Positions 1-6,147 of a stretch of 10,589 nt of DNA are shown here, one piece after another. Source of the DNA: Alphaproteobacteria bacterium UBA2954 (GTDB taxonomy: Bacteria > Pseudomonadota > Alphaproteobacteria > Puniceispirillales > Puniceispirillaceae); the NCBI GenBank assembly GCA_002348585.1, contig DEBO01000142.1:10958-21546 (forward strand), written 5' to 3'. The position numbers were made by a program, and so were the translations under genes. Under the pieces are notes generated by a model. The model saw only the letters and a list, made by a program, of their open reading frames with translations. It had not been told where the DNA came from and searched no databases. The first letter of the stretch is position 1; every line of letters starts with the position of its first letter.

Positions 1-892
1 GCGGCTCTGTCACGGGTGCGTCTGCGTGCGGCTCTATCTGGTTTTGTCATCTTTATGGTGATTGCAGCCGGTGCAGCAGACAAGATTACCACGCTGCTGG
101 CGGTTGCCCCGCAAGCGGATGAGGCCCAGAAACATTTGTCTTTTTGAGCCCTCAGATAAAGGGATAACTGTTGCCTTTACTGATGCTGATTTCATTTATC
201 CAGGACGACCAGATGTACTGGTTCTGGAAAATATCAGTTTTACAGCTGAGCCTGGCCAGAAAGTGGCGCTTGTTGGTCCCAGCGGTTCGGGTAAAACAAC
301 TTTGTCTCAGCTGCTGCTGCGATTCTATCCGCTGTAGACTAGTCAGATTGCTCTCAATGGCGTGGATGCCAGTCAAGTTGGGTTGGCCAAGTTGCGCAGC
401 TTCATTGGGAAGGTGCCGCAGCAGCCAGTGCTGTTCTCGGTATCCATTGCTGAAAAGATTTCTTTTGGCCGCCCAGATGCCGGCCGCGAAGAGATTAAGG
501 CAGCAGCCAGACAGGCTGCCGCATATGATTTTATACAACACCTTGATGGCAGCTATGATGCGCTGGTCGGTGAAAAGGGCGTGCGCTTGTCAGTTGGGCA
601 GCGCCAACGCATTGCCATTGCCCGGGCGATTTTATGTAACCTTGCCCTGTTATTGCTGGATTAGGCAACATCAGCTCTTGATTCTGCATCTGAAGCAGCT
701 ATCCAGAGAGCTTTTCAGGAATTGACTGTGGGGCGTACCAGCCTTGTGATTGCGCACCGTCTGTCCACAGTGATTGATGCGGATAAGATTAGCGTTTTAG
801 CTGAAGGGCGCACAGTTGCCAGTGGCCGTCATGAGGATTTGATGGTCAATTCTGATTTGTATCGTGAGCTTGCCGCACGTCAGCTCGGCTGA
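1..892 (+). pseudogene. Decayed ABC exporter (membrane domain + ATPase), 5' end outside window
   Basis: Remnant of a fused permease/ATPase of the MsbA-like exporter class. Frame 1 (from base 1) gives the end of the membrane domain, then [12 protein letters not shown], and stops at TGA 145-147. The ATPase continues in frame 2 from about base 125: Walker [10 protein letters not shown] (about 262-288), Q-loop VPQQPVLF, signature LSVGQRQR (normally LSGGQ), Walker B LLLLD, D-loop SALD, H-loop IAHRLST, ending at TGA 890-892. Two amber stops break frame 2: TAG 335-337 just after LRFYPL, and TAG 662-664 exactly where the catalytic Glu of LLLLDEATSALD should be. Family members have roughly 50 residues between the FVIFMVI-like helix and AAGA; here the two are joined, which suggests an in-frame deletion. 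Frameshift, two stops, deletion and a changed signature together indicate a dead gene. Its former substrate cannot be told. Sequencing error is unlikely to explain all the lesions. Confidence 0.88.
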
Positions 893-990
893 TGGTCTGC
901 CTGTTTGTTTTGGGTTTGAATGCTAGCAGACAATAACTTTGTTTGTGTGGTGAAGGTCTGCCTGCTAGATGCCGTTGAATGTGCCTCTCC

Positions 991-1010
991 CTTTGGGGTC
1001 ATCTCCAAAG
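991..1010. other. Hairpin in convergent spacer
   Basis: CTTTGGGG and CTCCAAAG pair over 8 bp (one G-U) around a TCAT loop. It lies between the converging ends of the ABC pseudogene and the MotB/OmpA-like gene. Neither strand has a T-tract directly after it, so intrinsic terminator function is only a possibility. Confidence 0.35.
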
Positions 1011-1037
1011 AATGATAGCATTAATTCTTTTTGTCGG

Positions 1038-1060
1038 AGGCAGGACAGCAGTCCTGGCCT
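1038..1060. terminator. Hairpin, possible bidirectional terminator
   Basis: AGGC-AGGAC pairs with GTCCT-(G)-GCCT: nine base pairs, one bulged G, loop AGCA. It begins 33 bp past the stop codon of the leftward OmpA-like gene and may end that transcript. The flanks are not T-rich (CCGACAAAAAG follows on the minus strand, TTCGCC on the plus strand), so a Rho-independent terminator is not secure. The rest of 893-1092 holds no gene. Confidence 0.35.
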
Positions 1061-1092
1061 TTCGCCTTTGCCAAAGCAGCGCCCCGCACTTC

Positions 1093-2271
1093 TCACTGCA
1101 TGCGCACGGTTTGTGTTAATTTCAGCTCTATGCGCCGGTTTTTCTGGCGGTCAGCATCAGTTTTACCAGAGGTTATTGGCTGGAATTCACCATAGCCGGT
1201 TGCAGCCAGTCGCTCTGATGGGACACCCCGGTCAACCATAAAGCGGACAACGGATAATGCCCGTTCCGTAGATAAATCCCAATTGTCTGTGTAGATCCCA
1301 GATACAGGAATATCGTCTGTATGGCCCTCAACCTGAAGGATCCAGGGAATATCAGATGGGATGTCGGCAATAATCTGCATGATAGCATCAGCGATCTGGC
1401 CAAGCTGAGCCTGGCCTTCAGGGTTGATGCTGGCTTGTCCAGGTGCAAATAAAACTTCTGACTGGAAGACAAAGCGGTCACCCACAACTTTAACATCGCT
1501 CCGCCCTTCCAGAATCGTGCGCAGACGGCCAAAAAACTCTGACCTGAACCGCTGCAGTTCCTGAACCTTATTGGCAAGTGCTGCATTCAGCTCTTTACCC
1601 AGATTGGCGATGGCGATTTTATCTTTTTTGCTCTGTTCCTGCTTTTCTGACAGCAGAGTGCGCAGTCTCGCTAGCTCAGACCGCAGTGACTGCATCGCCG
1701 CTGTCAATCTATCAATTTCAAGGCGAGCCTGTTCAGACTGTTTCTGTTCTGCTAACAAATTAGTTGCGGCCTGCTTAAGGGATTGTGTCTTTTGGTCAAG
1801 AGACTTTGACATCTGTTCAAGTTCACGTGCCTGCTCTGCTGTTTGCGCGGATAGGGTTGTCAGCTCTGTTGTTAGGCGGAGCCGTTCAGTTGCCAAGGTA
1901 TTTTCAAGGGCGGTCGTCTTTGTTTTTTCATCTGTAAGCTGGGCGGTCAGGCTGCTCAGCTGGGCGGTCAGCAGACTGTTCTGGTTTTCAGCCATTTCCA
2001 GCTGAGCCTGTGTTCTGGCTAGATCCGCTGACAAAACTGCGCCCGCCTCACGCTCAAGTGACAGTAGATCACCCAGCATCGCAAGTTCTTCGCGCAGGAT
2101 AACAAGACTTTCATCTTGTCCGGATAATCGGTATGCCAAGTTCGCCTGAATCAGAACAAAGACCATCAGAACAAAGACAAAGACCATCAACAGGCTGGCT
2201 AGCGCGTCAACGAACCCGGGCCAGGTAAAATCACCTGCGCCTGTGCGGTTGCCTAAACGCGAAAGAGCCAT
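1093..2271 (-). CDS. MotB/OmpA-like peptidoglycan-binding stator partner with long coiled coil
   Basis: 392 aa. A short cytoplasmic N-terminus leads to one membrane helix (about 21-45, VDALASLLMVFVFVL) with Asp22 at its start, the place where MotB-type proteins carry the proton-binding Asp. A periplasmic coiled coil follows (about 55-240, rich in L, E, Q, K). The OmpA/MotB C-terminal domain spans about 265-388, with EGHTDD (315-320), NWDLSTERA (330-338), GYGEFQP (359-365) and NRRIEL (378-383), the peptidoglycan-binding signature. The start is supported by a perfect AGGAGG (2280-2285) 8 bases upstream. It lies 74 bp after the MotA/ExbB-like gene on the same strand, so the two probably make one inner-membrane ion channel tethered to the wall. 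No flagellar genes are near, so I do not call it motB. Its function is unknown. Pal is excluded because there is no lipobox and a MotB-type N-terminus is present. Confidence 0.88.
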   Translation of the reverse strand: MALSRLGNRTGAGDFTWPGFVDALASLLMVFVFVLMVFVLIQANLAYRLSGQDESLVILREELAMLGDLLSLEREAGAVLSADLARTQAQLEMAENQNSLLTAQLSSLTAQLTDEKTKTTALENTLATERLRLTTELTTLSAQTAEQARELEQMSKSLDQKTQSLKQAATNLLAEQKQSEQARLEIDRLTAAMQSLRSELARLRTLLSEKQEQSKKDKIAIANLGKELNAALANKVQELQRFRSEFFGRLRTILEGRSDVKVVGDRFVFQSEVLFAPGQASINPEGQAQLGQIADAIMQIIADIPSDIPWILQVEGHTDDIPVSGIYTDNWDLSTERALSVVRFMVDRGVPSERLAATGYGEFQPITSGKTDADRQKNRRIELKLTQTVRMQ

Positions 2272-2345
2272 TTTTATCGCCTCCTATGGTTCAGCTTTAA
2301 CTATTGTGCCAGATTTGTCTTTACCAAATTTCTCTGTGCGTCACG

Positions 2346-3392
2346 TCATTTCTTGCCAGCTAGCTTTACTATAGCTGTTGATAAGGCCCGTAATTCAGTA
2401 CTGACTGTTTCTTGCTGCAACCGTGCTTTTTCATCCAGAGAAGAGGTGAGTTGCTGAATTTGGATATTCAGCTGTGCCAACTGTTCACGCAAACGTCTAT
2501 CATCTGCCATCTGTTCAGAAAGAACAGCAAGTGTCGTGTTCAGATTGGTAATCTGGCGCGTTTGTTCGGTTCGGTCACGCTGCGCTGCGTCTATTGCGCT
2601 AGCCAGCGTGATCATCGCTCGCGCGCCTTCTTCACTTAATCCCTGCGCTAGGGCCTGCTGTCCACCATCAGAACCACTGGAGGTCTGATCGCTGAATTTT
2701 GCAAACGCTGATAGCCAGTCTTCAACCTCATTGAAAAACCGGCCCATTGCTTGGCCGAGCTGCAGGTCAAGAAAACCTATGACCAGACTGCCGCTCAGAC
2801 CAAACAGCGAAGAGGAAAAGGCTGTGGCCATGCCAGCCAGCGGGGCATCCAGTCCGTTTCGCAGCTGGCTCATCATGGCATCAAAATCAGTGCTGCTGAG
2901 GTCAAGGCCGCCCACAACACGGCCAACAGAGCCGATCGTCTGCAGCAACCCCCAGAATGTGCCCAAAAGGCCTAAAAATACAAGAAGACCGATAAAATAG
3001 CGTGATATTTCACGCGCCTCATCCAGCCGCGCCGCAACCCCGTCAAGGACTGAACGTAGAGATAAAGCGGAAAGCTGACCGTCCTCACTTGCATCTGACA
3101 GCATCACATGAACGGTAGCCAGCAGGACCGGTCGGGGGGCAGACTGGCTAATGGTATTTGTTTTTTGAATATCACTGAGCCATTTGGCTTCTGGAACCAA
3201 TCGCCAGGTCTGTCTGAAAATAAAGGCAACGCCAATTAGAGCGGTAGCAACGATTACGCTGTTAAGGGCTAGATTGCCTGAAAAGGCTGATGCCAGCTGA
3301 CTGAATAATAGGCCGATGATAATAAGGGTCACCGCCAGGATAACCACCATGCGCAGCATATAGCTGCGCGGATCTGTCATGCGCGCTTTCAT
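2346..3392 (-). CDS. MotA/TolQ/ExbB-family proton channel subunit with coiled-coil tail
   Basis: 348 aa from the chosen start. It has four hydrophobic helices (about 16-37, 41-59, 131-154, 186-208). The third carries the family motif LGLLGTFWGLLQTIG and the fourth GMATAFSSSLFGLSG, matching the two conserved channel-lining helices of MotA/TolQ/ExbB. A hydrophilic, Q/L-rich tail of about 140 residues (209-348) looks coiled coil and is longer than in ExbB or TolQ. By family knowledge it would form the ring-like proton channel around the TM helix of the downstream MotB/OmpA-like protein. The reading frame stays open to an ATG at 3440, but ATG 3392 is preceded by AGGCGGGA at good spacing, while 3440 and 3380 have no ribosome site. 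Flagellar MotA is less likely: there are no flagellar neighbours and the tail differs. Physiological role unknown. Confidence 0.85.
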   Translation of the reverse strand: MKARMTDPRSYMLRMVVILAVTLIIIGLLFSQLASAFSGNLALNSVIVATALIGVAFIFRQTWRLVPEAKWLSDIQKTNTISQSAPRPVLLATVHVMLSDASEDGQLSALSLRSVLDGVAARLDEAREISRYFIGLLVFLGLLGTFWGLLQTIGSVGRVVGGLDLSSTDFDAMMSQLRNGLDAPLAGMATAFSSSLFGLSGSLVIGFLDLQLGQAMGRFFNEVEDWLSAFAKFSDQTSSGSDGGQQALAQGLSEEGARAMITLASAIDAAQRDRTEQTRQITNLNTTLAVLSEQMADDRRLREQLAQLNIQIQQLTSSLDEKARLQQETVSTELRALSTAIVKLAGKK

Positions 3393-3421
3393 TTGTGTCC
3401 CGCCTGTATTCTTCTGGCCTC

Positions 3422-3450
3422 TTATAATCCACCACTGCATCGCAGGGATG
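3422..3450 (-). promoter_or_regulatory. Possible promoter for the MotA/MotB-like pair
   Basis: Leftward, TTATAA (3422-3427) makes a fair -10 box 29 bases before the start at 3392. The -35 position at 17-bp spacing (3445-3450) reads CATCCC, far from consensus, and overlaps a repeated element that could bind an activator. Inference from sequence pattern only. Confidence 0.3.
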
Positions 3451-3478
3451 GTAACCCTTAATCAGATGGTAATCCTCA
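3447..3478. repeat. Tandem 14-bp direct repeat, 18-bp period (operator-like)
   Basis: GATGGTAACCCTTA (3447-3460) and GATGGTAATCCTCA (3465-3478) match at 12 of 14 positions. They sit 55-86 bases upstream of the MotA/ExbB-like start, over and behind the possible -35 region, where a regulator pair would bind. No known site is recognised. Confidence 0.4.
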
Positions 3479-3548
3479 CACCTAATAATGGCAAGACTAT
3501 GAACGGAGGCGAGGTGAAGCCCAAAAACAGGTTTTGCCGGGCAGAATT

Positions 3549-4376
3549 TTAAGTTAGCTGGCCTAAGCTGTCTTTTGCGTGGCGTAGTTTTTTCAATAGT
3601 GGGATGTGCATGGCGCTGTTTGCGGCAACAACATCACCTGAAACAAGGCAGTTATCGCGAGCATAAAAGTCGGAAATAAAGCCGCCGGCTTCTTTGACCA
3701 ACAAATAGCCAGCCGCAATATCCCACAAGCTTAAGCCGCGTTCCCAAAACCCGTCATAACGGCCAGCGGCCACGAAAGCGAGATCAAGAGCAGCAGCCCC
3801 AAACCGGCGCACGCCTGAAGAGGCCTGCATAATTTCTTTCATCTCAGCCAGAAACAGCGTGTCTGTCTCGGCTGTGCCTCTCCCCAGAAAGGGAATGCCG
3901 GTTGAAAATAGACAGTCGGTCATTTTGCGCCGGCCGGATACGCGGATACGCCGACCATTCAAAAAGGCGCCTGTGCCTGTTTCGGCAAAATAGAATTCAT
4001 TGCGCGCCGGGTCAAAAACAGTCCCTGCTGTGATTTTACCTTTGTCCATAACCGCAATAGAGATCGCAAAATGGGGAATGCCATGCAGGAAGTTTGTGGT
4101 GCCGTCAATCGGGTCAATGATCCAGCACGGTGCATCTTTATCCGCGGCATCAATCTGACCAGCTTCTTCCATGATAAAGCCCCAGTCTGGTCGAGCTTTT
4201 GCTAGCTCGGCCTGAATAGTGCGTTCAGCGGAAATATCCGCCTGACTGACAAAATCAGCTGAGCCTTTGCGGGTCACCTGCAGGTTTTCAACTTCACCAA
4301 AGTCCCGCATCAACCGTTTTGAGGCAGCCATTGAGGCCTTATGCATCACATTGATGAGTGCTGAACGACCAGCCAT
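3549..4376 (-). CDS. suhB: Inositol monophosphatase family protein (SuhB-like)
   Basis: 275 aa, usual length for the family. These Mg-dependent cytoplasmic enzymes remove phosphate from myo-inositol 1-phosphate and related sugar phosphates. Visible motifs: ADFVSQAD (40-47); the metal-binding EE at 70-71; motif A DPIDGTTNF (88-96), which supplies Asp88 and Asp91; and motif B LWDIAAG (217-223), which supplies Asp219. All metal ligands are present, so it should be active. It starts 8 bp after the EF-P stop and is probably translated from the same mRNA; AAGGA at the end of efp lies about 12 bases before the ATG. In bacteria SuhB also takes part in rRNA antitermination, so the pairing with a translation factor is suggestive. 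Some relatives act on other substrates (fructose-1,6-bisphosphate, histidinol phosphate), so the substrate is not settled. Confidence 0.92.
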   Translation of the reverse strand: MAGRSALINVMHKASMAASKRLMRDFGEVENLQVTRKGSADFVSQADISAERTIQAELAKARPDWGFIMEEAGQIDAADKDAPCWIIDPIDGTTNFLHGIPHFAISIAVMDKGKITAGTVFDPARNEFYFAETGTGAFLNGRRIRVSGRRKMTDCLFSTGIPFLGRGTAETDTLFLAEMKEIMQASSGVRRFGAAALDLAFVAAGRYDGFWERGLSLWDIAAGYLLVKEAGGFISDFYARDNCLVSGDVVAANSAMHIPLLKKLRHAKDSLGQLT

Positions 4377-4384
4377 GAACGCGT

Positions 4385-4951
4385 TTAGTCCTTTGCCCGT
4401 TCAACATAAGTGGCATCTTCGGTTTTCACCACGATGCGCGTTCCCGTTTCAATATGTGGCGGAACCATCACCCGCTGGCCATTGTCAATCATAGCAGGCT
4501 TGTAAGATGAGGAGGCTGTTTGGCCTTTGACTATAGCATCTGCCTCTACAACAGTAACGACCACCTGTTCAGGCAGGGTGACCGAAATTGGCGCGCCTTC
4601 ATGGCTCATCAGAGTGACGCTCATGCCGTCCTGCAAAAAGGTTGCCTGCTCGCCAATCATATCCTCTGAAATGGAGAACTGCTCATAGGTTTCCCCATGC
4701 ATGAAGATATGGTTTGTGTCTTCGGCATAGAGATAAGTGCAGCTGACTTCATCCAATATCACACGTTCAACAGATTCGGTTGCCCGAAACCGCTCATTCA
4801 GTTTTGTCCCATCACGAATGTCACGGAGTTCAACCTGCGCAAACGCACCCCCTTTGCCCGGCTTAACGTGACTTGTCTTTATAGCTACCCACAGGCGGGC
4901 TTTATGTTCAATCACATTGCCAGGGCGTATTGCGTTTCCGTTTAATTTCAT
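4385..4951 (-). CDS. efp: Elongation factor P
   Basis: 188 aa, full length. EF-P binds between the P and E sites of the ribosome and restores peptide-bond formation at consecutive prolines. The N-terminal KOW-like domain carries the tip loop HVKPGKGGAF with Lys33, the position modified in lysylated EF-Ps (Lys34 in E. coli). The two OB domains follow, with GETYEQF and the C-terminal PPHIETGTRIVVKT. The start ATG (4951) has GAGAAG just upstream. The Lys-type loop implies modification by EpmA/EpmB-type enzymes, but none are encoded in this window. It lies 103 bp after gap on the same strand. That spacer contains no convincing terminator and may hold a promoter (an AT-rich ATAAGCAATTAT stretch on the minus strand), so whether efp shares the gap transcript is open. 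Confidence 0.96.
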   Translation of the reverse strand: MKLNGNAIRPGNVIEHKARLWVAIKTSHVKPGKGGAFAQVELRDIRDGTKLNERFRATESVERVILDEVSCTYLYAEDTNHIFMHGETYEQFSISEDMIGEQATFLQDGMSVTLMSHEGAPISVTLPEQVVVTVVEADAIVKGQTASSSYKPAMIDNGQRVMVPPHIETGTRIVVKTEDATYVERAKD

Positions 4952-5054
4952 CTTCTTCTCAATTTTTGCCTGCAGAATAATTGCTTATCACACCGGTTAT
5001 GCGAAATCCAAAATATGGCGTGTTCTAGCACTGAAGCTGATAGGCTGGCAAGCG

Positions 5055-6089
5055 TTACCGGCATACCTTTGTCGTTCGGTCCTTTGCCAACTGATCCATG
5101 TAGACAGCTGTGTCCAGCATACGGTTGGCAAAGCCCCATTCATTATCATACCAGCCCATAATCCTTACAAACCGTTCATCCTGAACCTGTGTCTGAGTCA
5201 GATCAGCCACGCAGGAATGTTTGTTATGATTAAAATCAATAGACACCAGCGGCAGTTCATTCACATCTAGAATCCCTTTCATCGGGCCAGCAGAAGCTGC
5301 TGTGAGCGCGGCATTAACAGAGTTGATATCACATACTGTCTTGGCATAAAAATGCAAATCAACAACAGACACATTATCTGTGGGCACACGCACAGCAGAG
5401 CCATCAAGACGGCCATTCAGTTCAGGCAGCACAAGACCGACTGCCCGTGCAGCACCCGTTGTTGTTGGTACAATAGAGCGTCCGCCAGAACGAGCGCGGC
5501 GCAAATCTTTATGCGAGCTATCTAGAATATTCTGATCCCCTGTATAAGCATGAATGGTGGTCATATTGCCGGAGATCATGCCGAATGTGTCGTGCATGAC
5601 TTTGGCCATTGGGGCAAGACAGTTTGTTGTGCAGGATGCGTTTGAGACCACCAGATGCTCATCTCTCAGCTTGTAATGATTAACCCCGTAAACCACAGTA
5701 AAATCAGCAGCTGAGGAGGGGGCTGAGACAAGAACCTTTTTTGCCCCAGCAGACAGATGAATAGAAGCCTTATCTCGGCTGTTAAATCTTCCTGAGCATT
5801 CCAGAACAATATCAACATCCATTGCGTCATGAGGCAGAACAGATGGGTCCCTTTCATGGGTAATTGTCAATTTACCTTTGCCCACATCCATCCAGTCATC
5901 CCCAAATGTGATTGGATGATCGAAATGACCATGAGTTGAGTCAAATTCAAGTAAATGAGCCATGACCGCAGTTGACCCAGGCGAGTTTATAGAGACAACT
6001 TCCACATCATTCCTGTCCGCCTCTATCAGGGATCGTAGAACCAGACGTCCAATACGGCCAAAGCCATTGATAGCAATACGTGTTGTCAT
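5055..6089 (-). CDS. gap: Glyceraldehyde-3-phosphate dehydrogenase, type I
   Basis: 344 aa. Catalyses reversible oxidation and phosphorylation of glyceraldehyde 3-phosphate to 1,3-bisphosphoglycerate. Rossmann motif INGFGRIGR (7-15); catalytic Cys153 in SNASCTTNC and His180 in TTIHAYTGDQ; phosphate-site TTTGAA; C-terminal WYDNEWGFANRM. Two positions that govern cofactor choice are unusual. After VVSIN the Asp that holds the NAD ribose (Asp32 in Bacillus numbering) is Ser36, and the Pro188-equivalent in DSSHKDL is Ser192, as in chloroplast NADP-using GapA. This suggests NADP(H) or dual use. Some C-terminal stretches (ELPLVSIDFNH) resemble erythrose-4-phosphate dehydrogenase (Epd), but the substrate loop reads like GAPDH. 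The gene follows tkt by 58 bp. There is no clear Shine-Dalgarno before the ATG, and the last 8 residues (DRTTKVCR) extend past the usual end. No pgk follows. Confidence 0.93.
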   Translation of the reverse strand: MTTRIAINGFGRIGRLVLRSLIEADRNDVEVVSINSPGSTAVMAHLLEFDSTHGHFDHPITFGDDWMDVGKGKLTITHERDPSVLPHDAMDVDIVLECSGRFNSRDKASIHLSAGAKKVLVSAPSSAADFTVVYGVNHYKLRDEHLVVSNASCTTNCLAPMAKVMHDTFGMISGNMTTIHAYTGDQNILDSSHKDLRRARSGGRSIVPTTTGAARAVGLVLPELNGRLDGSAVRVPTDNVSVVDLHFYAKTVCDINSVNAALTAASAGPMKGILDVNELPLVSIDFNHNKHSCVADLTQTQVQDERFVRIMGWYDNEWGFANRMLDTAVYMDQLAKDRTTKVCR

Positions 6090-6147
6090 CGTTGTAAATC
6101 TGCTTTCTTTTTAGGGTTGCTCCAGGCAGGTCTGAGCTGTCCAGAAG

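Noticed and set aside
335..664. Amber suppression or a recoded (UAG-decoding) ABC transporter
   Set aside because: Besides the two TAGs there is a frameshift, an apparent deletion and a changed signature motif, and two intact genes in this window end at TAG.
1571..2005. Plus-strand open frame of 144 codons
   Set aside because: It lies opposite the coiled-coil region of the OmpA-like gene; its Ser/Arg/Val/Cys-rich product is typical of an antisense shadow.
1093..3392. Zorya anti-phage defence (ZorA/ZorB)
   Set aside because: The stator-like pair has the right domains, but no ZorC/ZorD/ZorE helicase or nuclease gene is adjacent, the MotA-like tail is short for ZorA, and the setting is housekeeping.
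5055..6089. Erythrose-4-phosphate dehydrogenase (Epd) instead of GAPDH
   Set aside because: Some C-terminal stretches look Epd-like, but HAYTGDQ, TTTGAA and the VRVPTDNVSVVDL region follow GAPDH, so GAPDH is preferred.
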